In this document: piece after piece, positions 1 to 7,033 of the stretch
Position numbering within the stretch: the stretch's first letter is position 1
How the letters are laid out: every line of letters begins with the position of its first letter
Origin: an uncultured Opitutales bacterium
GTDB lineage: Bacteria; Verrucomicrobiota; Verrucomicrobiia; Opitutales; Seribacteraceae
DNA length: 64,000 nt
Assembly (NCBI GenBank): GCA_943789375.1
Contig: CALSTX010000012.1
Coordinates: forward strand, 1 to 64,000
Direction: 5' to 3'
Made by a program: the position numbers and the translations under genes
Notes under the pieces: generated by a model
The model's input: the letters and a program-made list of their open reading frames with translations, nothing else
Told to the model about the DNA's origin: nothing
Database searches by the model: none

Positions 1-627
1 GGTAACTTTGCAGTAGAAATATTCTTTGACCCCATAACTTCCTATGAAATTAGGCAATTGGTCGCGGCGGTTATGACCGGCGGGAACTGGACCAAAGAAC
101 TTGATCCATTTAGTAACTCTCCGATCATTACTGACATTGATCCGTCCACCTACCCCACCATGGAAACCATTGAATCTTTCCTTACCCAGGAAAACCTTCA
201 ATCCGTTGGTTCCATTGTGGCACAACCTAACAACCCAGGTAGTGGTGCAGGCGGTGGTGGAAACAATAACAATCCCGTTGACCTCAATATGTCCAATGGT
301 CTGCCCGTGTTTTCCCTGTCCGATACCCAAGTTCAAAACCTGACCAATGGGGCACAACCTACGGGGGGTAACTTTGCAGTAGAAATATTCTTTGACCCCA
401 TAACTTCCTATGAAATTAGGCAATTGGTCGCGGCGGTTATGACCGGCGGGAACTGGACCAAAGAACTTGATCCATTTAGTAACTCTCCGATCATTACTGA
501 CATTGATCCGTCCACCTACCCCACCATGGAAACCATTGAATCTTTCCTTACCCAGGAAAACCTTCAATCCGTTGGTTCCATTGTGGCACAACCTAACAAC
601 CCAGGTGGTGGTGCAGGCGGTGGTGGA
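1..627 (+). repeat. 366-bp tandem repeat, unit A (two copies visible, first truncated by window edge)
   Basis: Bases 1-261 recur almost unchanged at 367-627, an offset of 366 bp (122 codons). The only clear differences are near the unit end, where AGT becomes GGT in the glycine-rich linker and AAC becomes AAT. The second copy runs directly into the first unit-B copy. Further A copies may lie upstream of the window. At protein level unit A resembles unit B only distantly, sharing PVF-x-L, Q-x-x-T and an F-D-P turn at matching positions. Confidence 0.9.
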
Positions 628-3468
628 AATAATAATCCGTTTGCCAACCCTGATCAGGCTCCGGTCTTCGTTCTTGACCACTTCATACTTGATCAGATAA
701 CCGGCAACCCAGGTGCCATACCTCGTGATTATGCGATCGTTGCAATCGAGCAATTTGACCCCGCCAGCGGTTTGTATAATAACCAGATCATTCTTGAACC
801 TGTCACTCAGAATGGAACCATGGGTGCGAGCTCATTCCAACTCACATTTGATTCCAGTGATTCCATCCTCCTTGATCCTGCAATCCACAATGATCCGGCA
901 CTGCTTGTTTCCCAGTTTCAACTACAGCAACCTCTCGGATTCCTGGATCTATTTAATTACATCGCCCCCGATCCTAACTTGGGCAATCCAGGTGGAAATA
1001 ATAATCCGTTTGCCAACCCTGATCAGGCTCCGGTCTTCGTTCTTGACCACTTCATACTTGATCAGATAACCGGCAACCCAGGTGCCATACCTCGTGATTA
1101 TGCGATCGTTGCAATCGAGCAATTTGACCCCGCCAGCGGTTTGTATAATAACCAGATCATTCTTGAACCTGTCACTCAGAATGGAACCATGGGTGCGAGC
1201 TCATTCCAACTCACATTTGATTCCAGTGATTCCATCCTCCTTGATCCTGCAATCCACAATGATCCGGCACTGCTTGTTTCCCAGTTTCAACTACAGCAAC
1301 CTCTCGGATTCCTGGATCTATTTAATTACATCGCCCCCGATCCTAACTTGGGCAATCCAGGTGGAAATAATAATCCGTTTGCCAACCCTGATCAGGCTCC
1401 GGTCTTCGTTCTTGACCACTTCATACTTGATCAGATAACCGGCAACCCAGGTGCCATACCTCGTGATTATGCGATCGTTGCAATCGAGCAATTTGACCCC
1501 GCCAGCGGTTTGTATAATAACCAGATCATTCTTGAACCTGTCACTCAAAATGGAACCATGGGTGCGAGCTCATTCCAACTCACATTTGATTCCAGTGATT
1601 CCATCCTCCTTGATCCTGCAATCCACAATGATCCGGCACTGCTTGTTTCCCAGTTTCAACTACAGCAACCTCTCGGATTCCTGGATCTATTTAATTACAT
1701 CGCCCCCGATCCTAACTTGGGCAATCCAGGTGGAAATAATAATCCGTTTGCCAACCCTGATCAGGCTCCGGTCTTCGTTCTTGACCACTTCATACTTGAT
1801 CAGATAACCGGCAACCCAGGTGCCATACCTCGTGATTATGCGATCGTTGCAATCGAGCAATTTGACCCCGCCAGCGGTTTGTATAATAACCAGATCATTC
1901 TTGAACCTGTCACACAGAATGGAACCATGGGTGCGAGCTCATTCCAACTCACATTTGATTCCAGTGATTCCATCCTCCTTGATCCTGCAATCCACAATGA
2001 TCCGGCACTGCTTGTTTCCCAGTTTCAACTACAGCAACCTCTCGGATTCCTGGATCTATTTAATTACATCGCCCCCGATCCTAACTTGGGCAATCCAGGT
2101 GGAAATAATAATCCGTTTGCCAACCCTGATCAGGCTCCGGTCTTCGTTCTTGACCACTTCATACTTGATCAGATAACCGGCAACCCAGGTGCCATACCTC
2201 GTGATTATGCGATCGTTGCAATCGAGCAATTTGACCCCGCCAGCGGTTTGTATAATAACCAGATCATTCTTGAACCTGTCACACAGAATGGAACCATGGG
2301 TGCGAGCTCATTCCAACTCACATTTGATTCCAGTGATTCCATCCTCCTTGATCCTGCAATCCACAATGATCCGGCACTGCTTGTTTCCCAGTTTCAACTA
2401 CAGCAACCTCTCGGATTCCTGGATCTATTTAATTACATCGCCCCCGATCCTAACTTGGGCAATCCAGGTGGAAATAATAATCCGTTTGCCAACCCTGATC
2501 AGGCTCCGGTCTTCGTTCTTGACCACTTCATGCTTGATCAGATAACCGGCAACCCAGGTGCCATACCTCGTGATTATGCGATCGTTGCAATCGAGCAATT
2601 TGACCCCGCCAGCGGTTTGTATAATAACCAGATCATTCTTGAACCTGTCACACAGAATGGAACCATGGGTGCGAGCTCATTCCAACTCACATTTGATTCC
2701 AGTGATTCCATCCTCCTTGATCCTGCAATCCACAATGATCCGGCACTGCTTGTTTCCCAGTTTCAACTACAGCAACCTCTCGGATTCCTGGATCTATTTA
2801 ATTACATCGCCCCCGATCCTAACTTGGGGGAGGAGCAAATAAATCCGCCGATAGTTCGAACGCTAGAACAGCATGATCATATATACTCAGGGATTGTTAA
2901 TTTATCTGCAGAACTCCTAAGCGATGGGAATAAGCCCATATTGGAGAGAGGATTTTTAATCAGCGAAAGTTTACGCTTCGATTTCCATGAACGTATTCCC
3001 TCTTTTTATCATGATCCTGTAAATCCTATCTTCGAGGCTCAACCTCATCATTTAATTCCAGGTAAGACTTACTACTTCAAAGCATATGCGACCAATGAAG
3101 CAGGAGAAAGCTTTGGTTCAATCAAAAAAATAAAGATTCCTAACCTTTATGACTATAACAATCCATGGGAAGCAATACCTCCAATGGATGGTGGTTGGCG
3201 TGAATCTTTTTGGTTCGGTGCTTACCTTTTGATGGAAAATGATTGGATGTATCACAGCGAGCTTGGTTGGATTTACACCCAGCCTGACTCTTTTGGCGGG
3301 CATTGGGTATGGAAGGAGTCCTATGGCTGGCTATGGACACAAGAAGGCACATGGCCATTTCTTTACTCTCATGAGTCAGGCAGTTGGTTATATTTCATCA
3401 AAAGTTTTGATGGTTCTCCGATATTCTTCAATTATGAGAACCACGGGTACGACCACGTTCGTTTCTAA
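1..3468 (+). CDS. Giant secreted tandem-repeat protein with W-rich C-terminus (5' end outside window)
   Basis: The frame is open from the first base, so the true start lies upstream; 1155 codons are visible. The visible protein has two roughly 122-residue repeats, then six nearly identical 123-residue repeats, joined by Gly/Asn-rich linkers. A unique region follows, including a segment like fibronectin-type surface modules (YYFKAYATNEAGESFG), and then about 90 residues rich in Trp, Tyr and Phe (WMY, GWIY, HWVW, GWLW, WLYF). Repeats, linkers and aromatic tail suggest an exported or cell-surface adhesive/structural protein, but no signal peptide can be seen because the N-terminus is missing. 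The same style of aromatic tail closes the unrelated secreted protein at 32126-33178. No enzymatic motif is recognised. The exact function is unknown. The CDS and its repeat architecture are certain; the role is inference. Confidence 0.9.
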   Translation, partial: GNFAVEIFFDPITSYEIRQLVAAVMTGGNWTKELDPFSNSPIITDIDPSTYPTMETIESFLTQENLQSVGSIVAQPNNPGSGAGGGGNNNNPVDLNMSNGLPVFSLSDTQVQNLTNGAQPTGGNFAVEIFFDPITSYEIRQLVAAVMTGGNWTKELDPFSNSPIITDIDPSTYPTMETIESFLTQENLQSVGSIVAQPNNPGGGAGGGGNNNPFANPDQAPVFVLDHFILDQITGNPGAIPRDYAIVAIEQFDPASGLYNNQIILEPVTQNGTMGASSFQLTFDSSDSILLDPAIHNDPALLVSQFQLQQPLGFLDLFNYIAPDPNLGNPGGNNNPFANPDQAPVFVLDHFILDQITGNPGAIPRDYAIVAIEQFDPASGLYNNQIILEPVTQNGTMGASSFQLTFDSSDSILLDPAIHNDPALLVSQFQLQQPLGFLDLFNYIAPDPNLGNPGGNNNPFANPDQAPVFVLDHFILDQITGNPGAIPRDYAIVAIEQFDPASGLYNNQIILEPVTQNGTMGASSFQLTFDSSDSILLDPAIHNDPALLVSQFQLQQPLGFLDLFNYIAPDPNLGNPGGNNNPFANPDQAPVFVLDHFILDQITGNPGAIPRDYAIVAIEQFDPASGLYNNQIILEPVTQNGTMGASSFQLTFDSSDSILLDPAIHNDPALLVSQFQLQQPLGFLDLFNYIAPDPNLGNPGGNNNPFANPDQAPVFVLDHFILDQITGNPGAIPRDYAIVAIEQFDPASGLYNNQIILEPVTQNGTMGASSFQLTFDSSDSILLDPAIHNDPALLVSQFQLQQPLGFLDLFNYIAPDPNLGNPGGNNNPFANPDQAPVFVLDHFMLDQITGNPGAIPRDYAIVAIEQFDPASGLYNNQIILEPVTQNGTMGASSFQLTFDSSDSILLDPAIHNDPALLVSQFQLQQPLGFLDLFNYIAPDPNLGEEQINPPIVRTLEQHDHIYSGIVNLSAELLSDGNKPILERGFLISESLRFDFHERIPSFYHDPVNPIFEAQPHHLIPGKTYYFKAYATNEAGESFGSIKKIKIPNLYDYNNPWEAIPPMDGGWRESFWFGAYLLMENDWMYHSELGWIYTQPDSFGGHWVWKESYGWLWTQEGTWPFLYSHESGSWLYFIKSFDGSPIFFNYENHGYDHVRF
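622..2828 (+). repeat. 369-bp tandem repeat, unit B, six nearly identical copies
   Basis: Copies start at 622, 991, 1360, 1729, 2098 and 2467, and the last breaks off at about 2828. Copies differ at only a few bases: a Thr codon is ACT in copies 1-3 and ACA in copies 4-6, a Gln codon is CAA only in copy 3, and an Ile codon (ATA) is ATG/Met only in copy 6. The unit length is a multiple of three, so every copy keeps the frame. The near-identity points to very recent expansion or continuing homogenisation. Copy number in an assembly from short reads would be uncertain. Confidence 0.95.
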
Positions 3469-3551
3469 TTCTTTCGGGTAGTTCCAATCATCGTTCGCAC
3501 TACGAACCTGGTGAAAAGATCTTTGATGATTTAGCTATCCACCCTAAGTAG

Positions 3552-4424
3552 ATGATATTTTACTTAGTCAAAAAATCCATTTTTTATCTGGGGTTTGCAC
3601 ATAGATCACTGCTACTTTGTTCACTCATACTTGCGTTACTACCATCCATCTTATTGGATCAAAGCTTTGGACAGAAACCGACCAAAAACATTCCACTGGT
3701 TACGGTAACTCAGTCCCAATGGGGAGATGTAAGTACTGAAGAGATCTCAGCCGTTCTTCAGTCCACAGCCAATCAACTATTTAAAGAAACTAGCCAAAAA
3801 AAATGGAGCCCTATACTTGTCAGTCAATCCAAGGCTGGCCCGATTGTTTTTTTTAAAAAAGGGAAAAATAAGCAACACATTGTTCATCTCAAAACAAAAG
3901 GAAGATACTGGTGCCAATATGTATTTCAATTCGCCCATGAGCTTGGTCACATCTTGTGCGGTTACAATGCCATCAACAAAAAACATCTGTGGTTTGAGGA
4001 AACTATTTGCGAGATGGCTTCCTTAACAGCGCTGAAAAAACTTTCAAAAGAATGGATGGTCTCCCCGCCCTACCCTCACCTTCGATCTTTTGCTCCAGAG
4101 TTTGATAAATATGCAAAAAAACGGATAAGCTCACACTCTTTTCCTGAAAATATTGATTTCTCTGCATGGTACCAAAGGAATAAATTAACACTGGAAACTG
4201 TCCCTCTAGACTACGAACGAAACGTAAAAATTGCAGGAATCTTGCTTTCTGTTTTTGAAGAAAATCCAATATTGTGGGAATCTTGTGAACATTTAAGTTC
4301 AATCAGTAAAAGTAACCAATTAAATTTCGAAGAATATCTTAAGTTATGGTTAAAAAAGTGTTCCGGTGTAAATGCCCAAAAAGCTGTTAGGGAAATAGCA
4401 ATAAAGTTCGATTTTGTGCTGTAA
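3552..4424 (+). CDS. Exported HExxH zinc-metallopeptidase-like protein
   Basis: A 290-residue protein with a hydrophobic N-terminal segment (about residues 19-40) that fits a signal peptide or anchor. Residues 129-133 read HELGH, the HExxH zinc site, and are followed by WFEE at 147-150 and a further Glu at 154, suitable positions for the third zinc ligand of a gluzincin-like peptidase. The remainder shows no domain I recognise. It starts 83 bp after the giant repeat protein on the same strand, so the two may be co-transcribed, and processing of the surface protein is one possible role. That link is inference from position only. Substrate and family are not identified. Confidence 0.75.
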   Translation: MIFYLVKKSIFYLGFAHRSLLLCSLILALLPSILLDQSFGQKPTKNIPLVTVTQSQWGDVSTEEISAVLQSTANQLFKETSQKKWSPILVSQSKAGPIVFFKKGKNKQHIVHLKTKGRYWCQYVFQFAHELGHILCGYNAINKKHLWFEETICEMASLTALKKLSKEWMVSPPYPHLRSFAPEFDKYAKKRISSHSFPENIDFSAWYQRNKLTLETVPLDYERNVKIAGILLSVFEENPILWESCEHLSSISKSNQLNFEEYLKLWLKKCSGVNAQKAVREIAIKFDFVL

Positions 4425-4468
4425 ACCAAACCAATTAGTCCCCGATTTTATTAGCGGAAACCTGTGTT

Positions 4469-4496
4469 TTGGGTGAAAATTAAACTTTATCATAAT
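4469..4496 (+). promoter_or_regulatory. Possible sigma-70 promoter of the Gfo/Idh/MocA gene
   Basis: TTGGGT at 4469-4474 and CATAAT at 4491-4496 are separated by 16 bp, and the start codon follows at 4522. Each box differs from consensus at one or two positions. The match is by eye only and AT-rich sequence makes chance matches common. Confidence 0.3.
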
Positions 4497-4521
4497 ATAT
4501 AGATTCATCTAGATTACTATA

Positions 4522-5856
4522 ATGGTAAAAAATCATTTATCCCGCAGGTCTCACCTTAAAGTACTAGCATCTAGTTTGGCATTTCCTTTCATTGCTAGAG
4601 AATCTTGGGCAAAGATATCTCCAAATGAAACCGTCAACCATGCAAGCTTTGGAGGCAGCGGCATGGCAGGTACCGACCTCGGACAAATTAAAAGGCACCC
4701 GAATGTAAAAGTCAGGGCTATCGCTGAAATTGATCCCACTCGCAGAAAGCGGGCAGAAAAACAATTCCCAGGAATAAAGATTTATGCCGACTGGAGAGAA
4801 TTGTTACAGAAGGAAGGAAAATCCTTAGACTCGGTCAATATATCTACGCCGGACCATATGCATGCAATCATGGGCATTTCAGCGATGCAAAGAGGGATTC
4901 ATGTATATGGACAAAAGCCTTTAACCCATGGCATTTCAGAGGCAAGAGCTTTGTCTGGTTTTGCAAGTAAAACAAAATTAATAACCCAAATGGGTATTCA
5001 GATACATTCGAGCAAGGAATATAGAACGGCCGTTGGTATCGTACACAGTGGAATCATTGGAAGGGTTAAGGCAGCTCATTTATTCAGCGGGAAGCGTTGG
5101 GGCGACAGTGCCCTGAAACCAAGCCATAAAGACCCTGTCCCTGATGGCCTTGATTGGGATGCTTGGGTTGGGCCCGCTCCGTTCACAGATTATATCAAAG
5201 GGTACTACCACCCTGGTCAATGGCGTAAAAGGTTACACTATGGTACAGGTACATTTGGGGATATGGGCTGCCATATTTATGATCCAATGTTTAAGGCTTT
5301 GGGCTTAACCTACCCTCTTTCTGTACACTCCGAAGGTCCACCACCCAACCGAGATAATTGGGGGTTTGATTCTAAAATCCACTACCTGTTTCCGCAGACT
5401 CAGTATTCAGTTGGTAAAGAGCTTCCGTTTACCTGGTATGACGGCAACGCCTCCCCTGCACAGAAGGTTGTCGACTTACTTGAGGGCACAAAAGTTCCAA
5501 GCCAAGGTTCAATTGTAATTGGTACCAAAGGTGTGATGCTGTTACCTCATGTTGGTATGCCATCTCTATACCCGAAGAAGAAATTTCCTGGCACTCCCTT
5601 TAAGATAGTGGAAGGAGTCAATCATTGGCATCAGTTCATTGATGCCATTCGCGACTCAGGCAAAAAGCCATCCGCTCATTTTGATTATGCAGGTCCCCTC
5701 ACCGAATCCGTCCTGCTAGGCGGGATTGCAACAAGATTCCCCAACCAGACCCTGACCTGGGACGCTGAAAAACTTTCATTTAAAGGAAACGAAAAAGCTA
5801 CCGAATTAATCAGCAGAAAATACCGCGAAGGTTGGGAAATGGATGGCCTAGGCTAA
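4522..5856 (+). CDS. Tat-exported Gfo/Idh/MocA family oxidoreductase
   Basis: A 444-residue protein of the NAD(P)-dependent sugar dehydrogenase family. The N-terminus carries a twin-arginine signal (SRRSHLKVL, Arg 8-9). A Rossmann GxGxxG site lies at 45-50 (GSGMAG), followed by a motif VNISTPDHMHA and by GQKPLTHG, the variant of the family's EKP substrate/cofactor motif common in exported planctomycete and verrucomicrobial members. The C-terminal alpha/beta domain follows to the usual family length. Such proteins are expected in the periplasm and act on sugars or sugar derivatives; the substrate here cannot be read from the sequence. It stands alone, with an AT-rich leader upstream. Confidence 0.9.
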   Translation: MVKNHLSRRSHLKVLASSLAFPFIARESWAKISPNETVNHASFGGSGMAGTDLGQIKRHPNVKVRAIAEIDPTRRKRAEKQFPGIKIYADWRELLQKEGKSLDSVNISTPDHMHAIMGISAMQRGIHVYGQKPLTHGISEARALSGFASKTKLITQMGIQIHSSKEYRTAVGIVHSGIIGRVKAAHLFSGKRWGDSALKPSHKDPVPDGLDWDAWVGPAPFTDYIKGYYHPGQWRKRLHYGTGTFGDMGCHIYDPMFKALGLTYPLSVHSEGPPPNRDNWGFDSKIHYLFPQTQYSVGKELPFTWYDGNASPAQKVVDLLEGTKVPSQGSIVIGTKGVMLLPHVGMPSLYPKKKFPGTPFKIVEGVNHWHQFIDAIRDSGKKPSAHFDYAGPLTESVLLGGIATRFPNQTLTWDAEKLSFKGNEKATELISRKYREGWEMDGLG

Positions 5857-5946
5857 AGAAAAAGCCTGTTACATTAGCGGGTCGATGCTGAGTTGGGTAT
5901 CGTTCAATTCAAACTCTGAAATAACTTTTCATCATTTTTTTACTAG

Positions 5947-6330
5947 ATGAATTTAAATTATTTCGATGTTGTTTTCCTCGAACAGGAAGCTTCGATAAAA
6001 TACCCTGATTCATTTGCAATTATAACTGCACACAACCCAAAAGACATAATTTTGTCGAAATCAGAAAACCAATCGAGAAACCATAGCCTGGTCCAATCAA
6101 TTAAAGAAACAATGAAGTTAGGACCTTGTATTGTTGGTATGTCTAAAGACGAAAAGCACCAGGAGTTAAGCGTTATTATCGAAGGAACACGCAATGAACT
6201 TATCGCTCTCGGTCGAAAATTTGAGCAACATGCAATTTTTTGGGTAAAGGGTGACAATCTTGAGTTACAGGATTGCGTTTCCATGAAGCGCTACGACCTT
6301 GGGTCATTTCGTGAACGAATCAAGAAATAA
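5947..6330 (+). CDS. DUF3293 domain-containing protein
   Basis: A 127-residue soluble protein. The segment FAIITAHNP followed by N-x-x-L-x-x-x-I and a C-terminal half ending in an aromatic Trp/Phe stretch (AIFWVKGDN) fits the small DUF3293 family, whose role is unknown. It has no signal peptide. The last 11 bases overlap the end of the convergent gene on the minus strand. The gene begins 90 bp after the oxidoreductase and may be read through from it. Confidence 0.75.
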   Translation: MNLNYFDVVFLEQEASIKYPDSFAIITAHNPKDIILSKSENQSRNHSLVQSIKETMKLGPCIVGMSKDEKHQELSVIIEGTRNELIALGRKFEQHAIFWVKGDNLELQDCVSMKRYDLGSFRERIKK

Positions 6331-6979
6331 ACCAAGCAAACAGACATACTAATCCTGGAACATAAAGATTATCATTTACTGTAAGATTACCACATCGTAT
6401 CGGAAACAGTTCAAGCAAAGCGACAGAGGCTGAGACCATAACCGATGCCTGTAAAGTCAGTGCCGCTCCCCAGCAATTTAAAAACTGAGGAACTATGGGG
6501 AAAACAAAATAGGACAATAGAAAGCAAAATATAAAACAGCCAAGGGCCCCTTCCAAAGTTTTATCTCCAATTTTCACTCTTCCTATCCCCTTACCTACAA
6601 TAGCTGCCGCTGCATCTCCAAGAATAAATAAAGTAAGACCGATAAAAGCTGATGCGGCGAATGATTCGCTTATTAGACTAAGTCCACTGCAAATTAAAGA
6701 GCCAGCCACCACATAGGTGGCACCAGTTAGCTGGTTACTTTCTGCAGATCTCATCATTGAACCCAAGTAATGAGAAAAGATAATATTAACGCGCTTCTTC
6801 TTCAACCTCAGCCCATCAATCAGCAGCGACACAAGAAAAAGCAAAAACACAAGCCACATAACCAGAAATCTGGTTTGGTCCGTGAGCATCGGTATGTAGA
6901 AAATACCAACAGGCAAAACCACTGCGACACCATGAAGTAATTTTCGGTTTACTTCCTCTTTTGTGAGCCCTGCTGTCAT
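6320..6979 (-). CDS. Dolichol-kinase / phosphatidate cytidylyltransferase-like membrane protein
   Basis: A 219-residue polytopic membrane protein beginning with the typical NRKLLHG motif of the SEC59/VTE5-like kinases. Further on it has GDAAAAIVGKGIGR and KTLEGALGCF, which match the conserved G-D-A-x-A-x-x-G and K-T-x-E-G-x-x-x-x-F blocks of CTP-dependent polyprenol/phytol kinases and CDP-diglyceride synthetase relatives. A role in phosphorylating an isoprenoid alcohol or a related lipid is likely; the exact lipid cannot be told. It lies 54 bp downstream of parC on the same strand, so it may form the tail of the parE-parC transcript. Confidence 0.8.
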   Translation of the reverse strand: MTAGLTKEEVNRKLLHGVAVVLPVGIFYIPMLTDQTRFLVMWLVFLLFLVSLLIDGLRLKKKRVNIIFSHYLGSMMRSAESNQLTGATYVVAGSLICSGLSLISESFAASAFIGLTLFILGDAAAAIVGKGIGRVKIGDKTLEGALGCFIFCFLLSYFVFPIVPQFLNCWGAALTLQASVMVSASVALLELFPIRCGNLTVNDNLYVPGLVCLFAWFIS

Positions 6980-7033
6980 CCGTGGTAAGCTTGCAACCTG
7001 ACTACAAATGTAATGATCGAATCTGAACCGATC

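Noticed and set aside
622..2828. CRISPR-like array
   Set aside because: The periodicity is 369 bp with no spacers, and the repeats encode protein.
713..2842. Alternative-frame open reading frames of 118 codons inside each repeat unit
   Set aside because: The unit length is a multiple of three, so any frame that is open in one unit is open in all; the main frame has the signal-like composition and continues into a unique C-terminus.
3493..3507. GTTCG-CACTA-CGAAC stem after the giant repeat gene as a terminator
   Set aside because: The stem is only five base pairs and no T-run follows.
5850..5867. AGGCT...AGCCT stem at the end of the Gfo/Idh/MocA gene as a terminator
   Set aside because: Five base pairs, an eight-base loop and no T-run are too weak.
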